Source: Pseudomonas marginalis (GTDB lineage: Bacteria; Pseudomonadota; Gammaproteobacteria; Pseudomonadales; Pseudomonadaceae). From it: a stretch of 64,000 nt of DNA. The position numbers and the translations under genes were made by a program. The notes under the pieces are model-generated. The model did not search any database, was not told where the DNA came from, and was given only the letters and a program-made list of their open reading frames with translations. Every line of letters begins with the position of its first letter. Positions within the stretch are counted from its first letter, which is position 1. The DNA lies in NCBI RefSeq assembly GCF_024169655.1, contig NZ_JALJWV010000001.1:3229001-3293000 (forward strand), written 5' to 3'. Below are positions 44,840 through 54,531 of this stretch, one piece after another.

Positions 44840-45760
44840 ATGTCCACTCCTCTGCTTGTTCAGCGCGCTGGTATCGTGCGCGGCTTCAACCGTTTCTATA
44901 CGCAGCAGATCGGCGTGCTGCAGGAACACCTGCTGCAAAGCGACTTCTCCCTCACCGAAATCCGCGTGATGTACGAACTGTCCTCACGCGGCGACCTGAC
45001 CAGCACCGACCTCTGCCAGATGCTCAGCTTGGATGCGGGTTACTTGAGCCGGCTGATCAGCGGATTGGAGAAGAAGGGCTTGATCCAGAAAGTCCGCTCG
45101 ATCACCGATGCACGCGCGGTGCAACTGCACCTCAGTGACCTGGGCCGGTCCGTCCTGGCCCCGCTGGAACAACAAACCCAGCAAGAAGTCATTGCCTTAT
45201 TGAGCGCCTTGCCCGAGCCGCAACAACAGCAATTGACCGCAGCCATGCAGCGCATTCAAGCGTTGCTGCAAGGCACCGCTCCGAGCTACCTGTTGCGCGA
45301 CCCGCAACCCGGCGACATGGGCCTGGTGGTGCAGCAGCAATCGGCACTGTATGCGCGTGAATACCAATGGAACTGGGAGTTCGAAGCACTGGTGGCGGAG
45401 ATTGTCGCCAAGTACCTGCGCGAGTTCGACCCGACCCGCGAGCGCTGCTGGATCGCGGAGAAGGATGGCGCGGTGGTGGGTTCGGTGTTCGTCGTGCGCC
45501 GTGACGACAGCACCGCCCAACTGCGCATGCTCTACGTCGACGCGAGTGCGCGGGGCCTGGGTATCGGCCAGCGCCTGGTCGACGAGTGCCTGCGCTTTGC
45601 CCGGAATGCCGGGTACACGCGCATGATGCTGTGGACCATGAGCGCCCTCACCGACGCACGCAGGCTCTACCAGAAAGCCGGTTTTGAGCTGGTTGAAGAA
45701 GAGCCCACCCTCAGTTTCGGCAAGCCATTGGTCAGCCAGACCTGGGCGCGTGCGTTGTGA
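44840..45760 (+). CDS. MarR-type HTH fused to GNAT acetyltransferase
   Basis: 306 residues from the ATG at 44840 (MSTPLLVQRAG); a longer in-frame reading begins at 44780 inside the promoter and is rejected. Residues about 25-130 are a MarR winged helix (LTSTDLCQMLSLDAGYLSRL, then SITDARAVQLHLSDLG). Residues about 160-306 are a GNAT domain with the acetyl-CoA loop in VDASARGLGIGQRLVDECL. Such fusions are known regulators, though their acetylation target is usually unknown. Twin operators upstream point to autoregulation. Convergent with the ExuT-like transporter gene. Confidence 0.9.
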   Translation: MSTPLLVQRAGIVRGFNRFYTQQIGVLQEHLLQSDFSLTEIRVMYELSSRGDLTSTDLCQMLSLDAGYLSRLISGLEKKGLIQKVRSITDARAVQLHLSDLGRSVLAPLEQQTQQEVIALLSALPEPQQQQLTAAMQRIQALLQGTAPSYLLRDPQPGDMGLVVQQQSALYAREYQWNWEFEALVAEIVAKYLREFDPTRERCWIAEKDGAVVGSVFVVRRDDSTAQLRMLYVDASARGLGIGQRLVDECLRFARNAGYTRMMLWTMSALTDARRLYQKAGFELVEEEPTLSFGKPLVSQTWARAL

Positions 45761-45761
45761 T

Positions 45762-45788
45762 GCGGGGCTGGCACGACTCAAGCCCCGC
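45762..45788. terminator. Bidirectional hairpin between convergent genes
   Basis: GCGGGGCT and AGCCCCGC form an 8 bp stem with an 11 nt loop, directly between the stop codons of the MarR-GNAT gene and the MFS gene. Confidence 0.5.
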
Positions 45789-45793
45789 CTGGT

Positions 45794-47197
45794 TTACAGA
45801 TCGGTGATTTCCTTGTGGCGCGGCACGAGCGTCTTCATCACGCTCCAGGCCACCAGATACGCCAGCGCGCAGATCGCGAACATGATCATGTAGCCGGTGT
45901 GGATATCGCCGATGGACTTGTAGTAGTCAAACACCCAGCCGCCGACCTTGGTCATCACCACCCCGCCCAGGCCGCCGGCCATGCCGCCGATGCCGACCAC
46001 CGAGGCCACGGTTTTCTGCGGGAACATGTCGGACACGGTGGTGAAGATATTGCACGACCACGCCTGGTGCGCCGACGCGCCCACACCGATCAGCAACACC
46101 GGCACCCAGAAGCTGATGTAGCCCAACGGTTGCGCCAGCAGCACCACCAGCGGGAACAGCGCGATGACCAACATGGCTTTCATGCGGCCGTCGTAAGGCG
46201 CATCACCCCGCGCCATGAAGTAGCTGGGGAACCAGCCGCCACCGATGCTGCCAACCATGGTCATGCTGTACAGCACCGCCAGCGGCATGACGATATCGGC
46301 GCCTTTCATGCCGTATTGCGCCGACAGGTAAGTGGGCAGCCAGAACAGGAAAAACCACCACACGCCGTCAGTCATGAACTTGCCGAAGGCAAAGGCCCAC
46401 GTTTGGCGATAGGTCAGCAGCTTGAACCACGAGACTTTTTTCGACGCCGCGCCTGTAGCCTGCGCGGTGAACGGCAGTGCGCTCTGGTCACTGCGGATGT
46501 AGGCCAGTTCCTCGGCCGACAGGCGAGTTTGCTGATCGGGTTTTTCATACACCGCAGCCCACACCGCGACCCAGACAAAGCCGAGCATGCCGATGACCAT
46601 GAACGCCGCTTCCCAACCCCACATCCCGGCGATCACCGGCACACAGATCGGCGCCAGGATCGCGCCAACGTTGGCGCCCGAGTTGAAAATGCCGGTCGCC
46701 AGCGAGCGTTCTTTCTTCGGGAAATACTCAGCGGTCGCCTTGATCGCAATCGGGAAGTTGCCTGCCTCACCGATCGCCAGCACCGCGCGGGAGAGCATAA
46801 AGCCCGCGATCGATACCGGAATCACCGCCAGGCCAATCGCAGCGCTCACGGCCGCGATCCCCTCGCCCATCGGCACCGCGAACGCATGCATGATGGCGCC
46901 GGTGGACCAGATGGCAATCGCCATGACGTAAGCCGCCTTGGTGCCGATCTTGTCGACAAACCGCCCGGCGAACAGCATGGAAATCGCATAGACAAACTGG
47001 AACACCGCCGCGATGTTCGCGTAATCGGTGTTGCTCCAGCCAAATTGCGTCGACAACTGCGGCGCCAGCAGGCTGAGCACCTGGCGGTCGAGGTAGTTGA
47101 CGGTGGTGGCGAAGAACAGCATCGCGCAGATGGTCCAGCGATAGTTGCCTACCGCTTGGCCAACGCGCTGGGCGTTGATGGGCTCGTTCAAGTTCAT
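45794..47197 (-). CDS. MFS transporter, anion:cation symporter (ExuT-like)
   Basis: 467 residues from the ATG at 47197 (MNLNEPINAQRVG). Twelve predicted membrane helices. The first helix region has the pattern TTVNYLDRQVLSLLAP shared with hexuronate and other organic-anion transporters of the ACS family; AIGEAGNFPIAIKATAEYFPKKERS after helix 4 is the second family hallmark. It probably imports a sugar acid with protons. The upstream in-frame ATGs lie in the duplicated 200 bp segment. The ribosome binding site is weak. No sugar-acid catabolic gene is next to it. Confidence 0.88.
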   Translation of the reverse strand: MNLNEPINAQRVGQAVGNYRWTICAMLFFATTVNYLDRQVLSLLAPQLSTQFGWSNTDYANIAAVFQFVYAISMLFAGRFVDKIGTKAAYVMAIAIWSTGAIMHAFAVPMGEGIAAVSAAIGLAVIPVSIAGFMLSRAVLAIGEAGNFPIAIKATAEYFPKKERSLATGIFNSGANVGAILAPICVPVIAGMWGWEAAFMVIGMLGFVWVAVWAAVYEKPDQQTRLSAEELAYIRSDQSALPFTAQATGAASKKVSWFKLLTYRQTWAFAFGKFMTDGVWWFFLFWLPTYLSAQYGMKGADIVMPLAVLYSMTMVGSIGGGWFPSYFMARGDAPYDGRMKAMLVIALFPLVVLLAQPLGYISFWVPVLLIGVGASAHQAWSCNIFTTVSDMFPQKTVASVVGIGGMAGGLGGVVMTKVGGWVFDYYKSIGDIHTGYMIMFAICALAYLVAWSVMKTLVPRHKEITDL

Positions 47198-47220
47198 GGC
47201 ATCACTTTTTATTTTTGTTA

Positions 47221-47421
47221 GATAGGACACATGTAACGTCATATGTCGTCGTACAACTACGACTTTTATATCGGGCTCCCTACACGCTGTCAATCTGAAA
47301 GAATGCCGTTTATCTGGGCTTTTATACGGATACAGCGATGAGCATCAAAATCAAGTTATAGGATGACAAGCCCGAAACACCACGCTCGGGGCCTCACCGG
47401 GGACATCGTCGAGCACGCCCC
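47221..47421. repeat. 200 bp direct duplication, left copy
   Basis: Matches 49582-49789 in the same orientation (for example GATAGGACACAT, TTTATCT and GACAAGCCCGAAACACCACG). It includes the region upstream of the ExuT-like gene and the last 24 or so codons of the GNAT gene. Confidence 0.85.
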
Positions 47422-47872
47422 AGCGTTGCATGCCAATCTTTTCAAGGACCCGAATCGACATCCTGTGATCAGGCCGCACCAAGCCGAACACTTCAGGCAA
47501 ATCAAGGGCGTCGAACGCCTGCGCCAGCGCATCGCGGCCCAGTTCGGTGGCGTAGCCCTGCCCCCAGGCCTCGACGGCAAAGCGATAGCCCAGGTTGATG
47601 CGCTGCTGCGTCAGGTAATGCAGGGGCGCAATCCCCCCAAAGCCGATGATGTGCTGCGGCGCGTCCCGCAGGGCAATCGCCCGCCAACCGTAGCCCTGAG
47701 CGGCCCAGTGTTCGCGCCAGCGGTTCAGCAGGCGTTGCGCGTCTGCAAGGCAGGTCATGGGGCCGGCGGGATTGAACAGGTTGGTCTGCGGGTCGCCGAA
47801 GATCGCGAACAATCGCTGCACGTCTTCGGGTTGCGGTTGGCGATAGATCAGGCGGGAAGCGATGACAGGCAT
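47351..47872 (-). CDS. GNAT N-acetyltransferase (RimJ/RimL-type)
   Basis: 173 residues. RimJ/RimL-like acetyltransferase pattern: LIYRQPQPEDVQRLF at the N-terminus, INLGYRFAVEAWGQGYATELGRDAL as the acetyl-CoA binding motif A, and VRPDHRMSIRVLEKIGMQRWG. The substrate could be a protein N-terminus or a small molecule. It is divergent from proP with about 150 bp between starts. Its last codons and downstream region are duplicated beyond proP. Confidence 0.88.
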   Translation of the reverse strand: MPVIASRLIYRQPQPEDVQRLFAIFGDPQTNLFNPAGPMTCLADAQRLLNRWREHWAAQGYGWRAIALRDAPQHIIGFGGIAPLHYLTQQRINLGYRFAVEAWGQGYATELGRDALAQAFDALDLPEVFGLVRPDHRMSIRVLEKIGMQRWGVLDDVPGEAPSVVFRACHPIT

Positions 47873-48025
47873 GGGGTTGACTCCCTTGGGAACTCATGAA
47901 GTTCAATGCATCTGCAAAAAAACGCAAATAGGGGTGAATTATTTGGTGTCCGCTTGTATCTCAACTGACAGAGCGGTGCCATCGTAGCGATGGCACCACC
48001 CCAGTTCAGTTTCAGAGTGGTCCGC

Positions 48026-49528
48026 ATGAAATTACGTAAGAAAAGCGTCAAACCCATCGGGTTGAAAGACATCACCATCGTCGACGACGCCAAGGTACGC
48101 AAGGCGATCACCGCCGCTGCATTGGGCAACGCCATGGAATGGTTCGACTTCGGCGTGTACGGGTTTGTCGCCTATGTGCTCGGCAAGGTGTTCTTCCCGG
48201 ACGCCTCCCCCAGCGTGCAAATGATCGCCGCACTGGGCACCTTTTCCGTACCCTTCCTGATCCGTCCCCTGGGCGGCCTGTTCTTTGGCTCGCTGGGCGA
48301 CAAATACGGGCGGCAAAAAGTCCTGGCCGCGACCATTGTGATCATGTCCCTGAGCACCTTCGCCATCGGCTTGATTCCCGGCTATGCCTCGATCGGCATC
48401 TGGGCGCCGATCCTGCTGTTGCTGTGCAAGATGGCCCAAGGCTTCTCAGTGGGCGGTGAATACACCGGCGCCTCGATCTTCGTTGCCGAATACGCCCCGG
48501 ACCGCAAGCGCGGGTTTCTCGGCAGTTGGCTGGACTTTGGCTCCATCGCCGGCTTCGTGCTCGGCGCCGGCGTGGTGGTGCTGATTTCCAGCGTATTGGG
48601 CGAAGCGGACTTCGAAGCATGGGGCTGGCGTCTGCCGTTCTTCCTGGCCCTGCCCCTGGGCCTTATCGGCCTGTACCTGCGCAATGCGCTGGAAGAAACG
48701 CCAGCGTTCCAACAGCACATGGACAAACTCGAACAAGGCGACCGCGAAGGCCTGACCCACGGCCCAAAAGTGTCGTTCAAGGAAGTCGCCACCCAGCACT
48801 GGCGCAGCCTGTTGACCTGTATCGGTATCGTCGCGGCCACCAACGTGACCTATTACATGCTGCTCACGTACATGCCGAGCTACCTGTCGCATAACCTGCA
48901 TTACAAAGAAAACAGCGGCGTGCTGATCATCATCGCGATCATGGTCGGCATGCTGTTCGTGCAGCCGTTCATTGGTTTTATCAGCGATAAGATCGGCCGC
49001 AGACCCTTCATCATCGCTGGCAGCATCGGCCTGCTTTTCCTGTCGATCCCCGCGTTCATGCTGATTACCAGCGGCAAGATCGGCCTGATCTTCAGCGGCC
49101 TGCTCATCTTGGCCATCGTGCTCAACTTCTTTATCGGTGTGATGGCATCGACCCTGCCGGCGATGTTTCCCACGCACCTGCGCTACAGCGCCCTGGCCAG
49201 TGCGTTCAACGTCTCGGTGCTGATCGCCGGCGTGACCCCGACCGCAGTGGCCTGGTTGGTGGAAAGCACCAACGACCTGTACATGCCCGCCTACTACCTG
49301 ATGGTGTTCGCCGTAGTCGGCCTGGTTACCGGCCTGACCATGAAGGAAACCGCGAACAAGCCCCTGCGCGGCGCCGCTCCGGCCGCTTCGGACATGGAAG
49401 AGGCCAAGGAACTGCTGCAGGAACACCACGACAATATCGAGCAGAAAATCGAAGACATCGATGCCGAAATTGCCGAGTTGGAAGCCAAGCGCAATAACCT
49501 TGTGCAGCAGCATCCACGGATCAACTGA
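48026..49528 (+). CDS. proP: ProP osmoprotectant/proton symporter
   Basis: 500 residues from the ATG at 48026 (MKLRKKSVKPIGLKD). It closely follows E. coli ProP from what I know of that protein: IVDDAKVRKAITAAALGNAM, EWFDFGVYGFVAYVLGK, CKMAQGFSVGGEYTGAS, and a C-terminal antiparallel coiled coil (EQKIEDIDAEIAELEAKR) that tunes the osmotic threshold. Twelve membrane helices. It imports proline, betaine and related solutes at high osmolarity. Probably monocistronic. The 208 bp duplicate segment follows 53 bp after its stop. Confidence 0.95.
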   Translation: MKLRKKSVKPIGLKDITIVDDAKVRKAITAAALGNAMEWFDFGVYGFVAYVLGKVFFPDASPSVQMIAALGTFSVPFLIRPLGGLFFGSLGDKYGRQKVLAATIVIMSLSTFAIGLIPGYASIGIWAPILLLLCKMAQGFSVGGEYTGASIFVAEYAPDRKRGFLGSWLDFGSIAGFVLGAGVVVLISSVLGEADFEAWGWRLPFFLALPLGLIGLYLRNALEETPAFQQHMDKLEQGDREGLTHGPKVSFKEVATQHWRSLLTCIGIVAATNVTYYMLLTYMPSYLSHNLHYKENSGVLIIIAIMVGMLFVQPFIGFISDKIGRRPFIIAGSIGLLFLSIPAFMLITSGKIGLIFSGLLILAIVLNFFIGVMASTLPAMFPTHLRYSALASAFNVSVLIAGVTPTAVAWLVESTNDLYMPAYYLMVFAVVGLVTGLTMKETANKPLRGAAPAASDMEEAKELLQEHHDNIEQKIEDIDAEIAELEAKRNNLVQQHPRIN

Positions 49529-49581
49529 AACCTGACCGTTCGGGGCGGCCGACACCGCTCCAACGGGACTCACCCCATCTA

Positions 49582-49789
49582 GATAGGACACATTTAACGT
49601 CACGTGTCATCGTACAATCGTACAATTGCGACTTTCATATCGAGCTTCGTACACGCTGTAAATCTGAAAGATTGCCGTTTATCTAAGTGTTATGCGGATA
49701 CAGCGAAGAGCATGAAAATCACGTTATAGGACGACAAGCCCGAAACACCACGCTCGGCGCCTCGCCGGGGACATCGCCCAGCACGCCGC
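49582..49789. repeat. 200 bp direct duplication, right copy, with GNAT gene tail
   Basis: Copy of 47221-47421 with about 85-90% identity by eye and a 9-10 bp insertion. On the minus strand its right part encodes VLGDVPGEAPSVVFRACRPIT and a stop, the C-terminal end of a second GNAT whose 5' part is missing. Between this copy and vgrG lies about 130 bp with no recognised feature beyond the ribosome binding site. Confidence 0.85.
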
Positions 49790-49918
49790 ATACCCTTTCT
49801 GGGACGGGGCTCGAAAACACGTTCAGGAAGTACCTGTCTCGTAAAGGCGAATCTTCCGACATTAATCACCGATACCAATTCTTTACTCTTCGGACTTTCG
49901 CGTCTAGGAGTGAAAGGA

Positions 49919-52627
49919 ATGGCTTCCAGCGTATTACCGAGCGTTTTCTTCGACCATAGTCGGCACACACTCATTGTTCGTGATATTGACGAGTCGCTCG
50001 ACGTCCTGGCCTTCAAGGGCACAGAGGGCCTGAGCCAACTGTTCAACTATCTTGTGGAGTTCACCAGCACCGACGGCGACATTGCCGCCGAAAAGATGCT
50101 TGGCCAAAACGCCCGTTTCAGTCTGTACGGTGCACCGCAACCGCCGCGCATTCGGGGCCTGAGCGTACCCTCGATCAAACCGCTGCGTGTCTTGCACGGC
50201 GTGGTCACCGGCTTCAAGCGCCTGTCCGGCTCCGTTGATGAAGCCCGCTACGAAATCACTCTGCAACCGCGCCTGGCCCTGCTTGGGCGAGGCCGCCAGT
50301 TCCGCATTTATCAACACCAATCTGTCCCGCAGATCGTCGAAAGCATCCTGCGCAGCCGCCACGACTTTGAAGGCCAGGACTTCCTCTTCAAGCTGGTGCG
50401 CGAATACCCCAGGCGCGAACAGGTCATGCAATATGGCGAAAGCGACCTGGCCTTTATCTCGCGCTTATTGGCCGATGTGGGCATCTGGTATCGCTTCACC
50501 CACGATGAGCGGTTGAACATCGACGTGGTGGAATTTCACGACGACCAGCGTCATTACACATTCGATGTCGAGTTGGCCTACCTCCCGCAATCCGGGCTTA
50601 GCAGCAGCGGAAAAGACAGCACGTGGGGCCTGCAATCGAGCCACCAGGTGGTGGAAAAGCGCGTCAACATCCGCACCTACAATCACCGCGTGGCCAACGC
50701 GCATCTAAATGGCGAGATCGACCAGACCCGTGGCGCCAGCGGTACCTACGGCGAGGCTTTTCACTACGCCGAGGCCTATACGGGGATGGGCGACCGATAC
50801 GCCCATGACGAAGACCTGCAAAGTGAAAGTGGCTACTTCTATGCCCGGCTGCGTCACGAGCGTTACCTCAACGGCCAGACGCGACTCAGCGGCGTCAGCA
50901 GCAGCGCCACCCTGGCGCCCGGCCAAGTCCTGAACATCTCTGGCGGCGCGCCGCAGGCCTTTGCTCCCGGCGCGGTGATCACGCAACTGACCACCCACGC
51001 CGCCCGTGATCGCAGTTTTGAAATCAACTTTGAAGCCATTCCGTACTCGGAAACCGTGTGCTTTCGCCCAGAGTTGAAGGAAAAACCGCAAATCGCCGGC
51101 AGCATTCCGGCCCGTGTTACCAGCCCACAAGCCCATGATCCCTATGGCCACATCGACATCGAAGGCCGCTACAAGGTCAATTTCCTGTTCGACCGCGACA
51201 CCTGGAAACCCGGCGAAGAAAGCCTCTGGCTCCGCCTGGCCAGGCCCTACGCCGGCGACACGCACGGCTTGCACCTGCCGCTGATTCCCGGCACCGAAGT
51301 GGCCATCGCCTTTGAACAAGGCGACCCCGACCGGCCCTACATCGCCCATGCCCTGCACGACAGCCAGCATCCTGACCATGTGACCTTGCGCAACTACAAA
51401 CGCAACGTCTTGCGCACCCCCGCCAATAACAAATTACGCATGGACGACACGCGAGGGCAAGAACACGTGAAGCTCAGTACTGAGCACAGTGGTAAGAGCC
51501 AGCTCAACCTGGGGCATTTGGTTGATGCTAAGCGCCAACCGCGAGGCCAGGGCGCGGAGTTGCGGACCGATGGGCATGCCGCCATTCGTGCCGGTAGTGG
51601 GATCTTGATCAGTGCCGACGCACAACCCAAGGCTCAGGGACACATGCTGGAAATGAGCGCCGCGCTGGGTCGGTTGCAACAGGCGAGTGATCAGTTGGAA
51701 GGATTATCGACCGATGCCCAGGCCGCCAACGCAGATCCAGCGGATGTGCAAGCGCAACTGAAATTGATGCGAGAGCAGCTCGATCAACTCAAGGCCTCGG
51801 TCGTATTGCTCAGCGCCCCCCAAGGCGTTGCCGTAACCAGCGGCCAGCACCTGCAATTGGCCGCTCAGGACAACCTGATGATCAACGCCGGAGCCGAGGC
51901 GGATATCAGTGTGGTAAAGCGCCTGTTCATCGGCGTGGGACAAGGGGTAAGCCTGTTCGTGCGCAAGCTGGGCATCCAATTGATTGCCAACCAGGGCCCG
52001 GTAAAGATCCAGGCACAAAACGACGCGCTGCAACTGATGGCCCGCCAGGGTCTGGAGATCATCAGCAGCGAAGATGAAATCCGTATCGTCGCGAAGAAGA
52101 AAATCACCCTGAATGCCGGTGGCAGCTACATCACCCTCGATGCGAGCAGCATCGAGTCAGGGACCCTGGGCGACTACCTGATCAAATCGGCGTACTTCGA
52201 AGCCCTCGGTCCAGCCAGCCAGAAAGCCGCAGATCCGGAGTACCCACAAAGCCTGTTCAAACAAGCGTTGCGGTTCAACGTGCCGCAAACCCCCAATGCC
52301 CCTGATCAAGGCTGGGCAGGCATGCCCTACACGCTCTACGCCGATGGTGCAGTGCTCAATCACGGCGTATTGGACAAGTCCGGGCAAGTGTCGATCGACC
52401 ACGCGGTCGTGACGCAGCAGTACCGAATTGTGTTGGCCAACGGGGTGAGCTACCAGATCCCGGTGCCTACTGACTATCGCAATGCCGAACAAGCACACCT
52501 GGCCAATGGCGGCATGCACAACCACCTCTCGCGAGCCGACACCGAGGTGAGCCAACCCACATCGCACACGGATCACCGTGCCCTGTATGCCGCCGTGATC
52601 AATGACCAGGAAGGGAAAACTTCATGA
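49919..52627 (+). CDS. vgrG: Type VI secretion spike protein VgrG
   Basis: 902 residues from the ATG at 49919 (MASSVLPSVFF), with AGGAG 9 nt upstream. VgrG forms the trimeric spike at the tip of the T6SS tube. N-terminal gp27-like part (LSQLFNYLVEFTS, then YGESDLAFISRLLADVGIWYRF), gp5-like OB and beta-helix part (DPYGHIDIEGRYKVNF, LWLRLARPYAGDTHGLHLPL, GTEVAIAFEQGDPDRPYI), then a DUF2345-type beta-helix extension with GVAVTSGQHLQLAAQDNL. The C-terminal 150 residues (from LFKQALRF) are an additional adaptor-like domain. It overlaps the phospholipase gene by 4 bp, so it likely carries that effector. Structural T6SS genes are not in the window. Confidence 0.94.
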   Translation: MASSVLPSVFFDHSRHTLIVRDIDESLDVLAFKGTEGLSQLFNYLVEFTSTDGDIAAEKMLGQNARFSLYGAPQPPRIRGLSVPSIKPLRVLHGVVTGFKRLSGSVDEARYEITLQPRLALLGRGRQFRIYQHQSVPQIVESILRSRHDFEGQDFLFKLVREYPRREQVMQYGESDLAFISRLLADVGIWYRFTHDERLNIDVVEFHDDQRHYTFDVELAYLPQSGLSSSGKDSTWGLQSSHQVVEKRVNIRTYNHRVANAHLNGEIDQTRGASGTYGEAFHYAEAYTGMGDRYAHDEDLQSESGYFYARLRHERYLNGQTRLSGVSSSATLAPGQVLNISGGAPQAFAPGAVITQLTTHAARDRSFEINFEAIPYSETVCFRPELKEKPQIAGSIPARVTSPQAHDPYGHIDIEGRYKVNFLFDRDTWKPGEESLWLRLARPYAGDTHGLHLPLIPGTEVAIAFEQGDPDRPYIAHALHDSQHPDHVTLRNYKRNVLRTPANNKLRMDDTRGQEHVKLSTEHSGKSQLNLGHLVDAKRQPRGQGAELRTDGHAAIRAGSGILISADAQPKAQGHMLEMSAALGRLQQASDQLEGLSTDAQAANADPADVQAQLKLMREQLDQLKASVVLLSAPQGVAVTSGQHLQLAAQDNLMINAGAEADISVVKRLFIGVGQGVSLFVRKLGIQLIANQGPVKIQAQNDALQLMARQGLEIISSEDEIRIVAKKKITLNAGGSYITLDASSIESGTLGDYLIKSAYFEALGPASQKAADPEYPQSLFKQALRFNVPQTPNAPDQGWAGMPYTLYADGAVLNHGVLDKSGQVSIDHAVVTQQYRIVLANGVSYQIPVPTDYRNAEQAHLANGGMHNHLSRADTEVSQPTSHTDHRALYAAVINDQEGKTS

Positions 52628-54531
52628 CTGAACCCGATATCGTCGCCCCCGTCGCCCTGCAACACACCCAGCAGGTGACCTGCTCCGCGCCCTGGTACGT
52701 GCAGAACACCGAGTACCCTCCTGCGAAAGCCACCTATCAGCCGCTGATCAACGGTGAAGAAGCCTTCGAGGCCGTGCATCTGGCTATCGCCCAAGCCACT
52801 AAAACCATCGACATCATCTGCTGGGGGTTTCAACCGTCGATGTACTTTATCCGCGATGGCAGTGCCCCAAGCATTGGCGAACTGCTGATGGCCAAAGCCG
52901 GGAAAGGGATCGAGGTTCGGGTGCTCGGTTGGGAGATGCCGTTCAATGCTGCGGGCGCAGGGGGCGAGGCCAACCTGCCCGGTAAAGGACCGCTTCGTAT
53001 CGAGGATCGGGCGATGCAGAGCTCCACCGCTGACCAATATGCCGAAGATCGGAAATGGTTTTCCCGATGTGCATTCGCCGATCACTTGGCGCCCGCGATC
53101 CGAGTGGCTCGTAATGTGCCAGTGTTTGTCGGCCGCGGTTTCAGCATGTATGAACGGGCTGAAATTGCCTATCAGGCCAAATACAAAAGCCTCGACCCAC
53201 AGCTCAGCCTCAGCACGTTGGGCGTGCTGGCCAGCACTGCGACCCACCATCAGAAGACCGTCCTGATCGACTATGAACAGACAGACCGCGCCGTTGGTTT
53301 TGTCATGGGCCACAACATGCTCGACGAGTACTGGGACACCGACAAGCACTCAGCACTGAACCGCACCGAGGGCAGCAAGCCTGCACCCAATCGCGGGCCG
53401 CGTGGCAACACACCACGCCAGGATATTTCCAGCCAGATCAGCGGGCCGATTCTGGAGCACCTGCACCATAACTTCGCCACCGCCTGGCGCAAGGAAACCG
53501 GCGAAGACCTGCTCGCATCGCGCAAAGCGATGGCGGTGGCCCCCCAACTGCAATGCGCCCCCGGCGTCACCCGCCAGCTGGCCCAAATCGTGCGTACCCA
53601 GGCACAAGACGGCAAGCGCGATATCGAAAAGATCTACCTGAAGGCGGTCAACAACGCGACCCAATTCATCTACATCGAGAACCAGTACTTTCGCTGGCCG
53701 CCGTTGGCGGAAGCCATCAAGACGGCGGCAGCGAAACAAACGCGCGCAGGGCGCGATCCAGGCCTGCATGGCAATTTACATCTGTTTGTAATCACCAATG
53801 CCAGCCCAGACGGCGTGGGTCCGGGGAGCTTGAACACCCAGCGCATGCTCGAAAGCCTCGGACGCGGCGATACCATTCCTGAAATCACCAAGTTGCAGCG
53901 CATTGAACGGGCGAAAGCCCAAGCCAACGCGCAGACGCCGACCTTGGCTGAACTGCTTGAGCGACAAGCCTTGCTCACGTTGACCAGCCTGACCGACGCA
54001 CTGGGGGGTGACGCGATAAGCGATAAGGCCCGTGAAGCCCAACGGGACGCCGCCAGAAACAATGCGTCTCGACAGAGAGCTCTCAAAGCCCAGATCGCGG
54101 CGATTGAGCAAAGCACGCTTGAACCAGAGTCGCGCCCAGGCCTGAAAATCCACGTGTGCTCGCTGGTCGCGCCTGATTCGCCGGCGGGGCAGCAGTGGAT
54201 GCCGGTGTACATCCATTCCAAGTTGATGATCGTCAATGACGTGTTCACCACCCACGGCTCGGCGAATATCAACACGCGCAGCATGCAGGTGGATAGCGAG
54301 CTGAACATTGCGCATGAGTGGATGAGTGTGACGCGGGCGTTGCGGCGCAGGTTGTGGGATCTGCATACGGATGGGAGGGGGGCGCAGGATGATCCGAAGG
54401 AGGCGTTCGATGCTTGGACGGGCATCATCAAAAAAAACAAAGATCTCCAGGCAGATAAGAAAACAGGAGTGCCCTGGGCCCCACTTGTCAAATTTCACTA
54501 CGGCGAAAAGATCGTGAAGGACCTTGACTGA
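52624..54531 (+). CDS. T6SS phospholipase D effector (Tle5-like)
   Basis: 635 residues. Two HKD motifs of the phospholipase D superfamily: HQKTVLID near residue 209 and HSKLMIVN near residue 529, followed by GSANIN. In the second motif the usual Asp is Asn (the sequence then continues with Asp), a substitution worth noting. FVMGHNMLDEYWD and IENQYFRW are further family hallmarks. It has no signal peptide, as expected for delivery by VgrG. Family members degrade membrane phospholipids in rival cells and host cells. ATGA overlap with vgrG and TGATG overlap with the immunity gene make one coupled operon. Confidence 0.9.
   Translation: MTEPDIVAPVALQHTQQVTCSAPWYVQNTEYPPAKATYQPLINGEEAFEAVHLAIAQATKTIDIICWGFQPSMYFIRDGSAPSIGELLMAKAGKGIEVRVLGWEMPFNAAGAGGEANLPGKGPLRIEDRAMQSSTADQYAEDRKWFSRCAFADHLAPAIRVARNVPVFVGRGFSMYERAEIAYQAKYKSLDPQLSLSTLGVLASTATHHQKTVLIDYEQTDRAVGFVMGHNMLDEYWDTDKHSALNRTEGSKPAPNRGPRGNTPRQDISSQISGPILEHLHHNFATAWRKETGEDLLASRKAMAVAPQLQCAPGVTRQLAQIVRTQAQDGKRDIEKIYLKAVNNATQFIYIENQYFRWPPLAEAIKTAAAKQTRAGRDPGLHGNLHLFVITNASPDGVGPGSLNTQRMLESLGRGDTIPEITKLQRIERAKAQANAQTPTLAELLERQALLTLTSLTDALGGDAISDKAREAQRDAARNNASRQRALKAQIAAIEQSTLEPESRPGLKIHVCSLVAPDSPAGQQWMPVYIHSKLMIVNDVFTTHGSANINTRSMQVDSELNIAHEWMSVTRALRRRLWDLHTDGRGAQDDPKEAFDAWTGIIKKNKDLQADKKTGVPWAPLVKFHYGEKIVKDLD

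Noticed and set aside
45815..47221. 468-codon plus-strand ORF opposite the ExuT-like transporter
   Set aside because: The His/Arg/Asp-rich translation is typical of an antisense artefact of a membrane protein gene.
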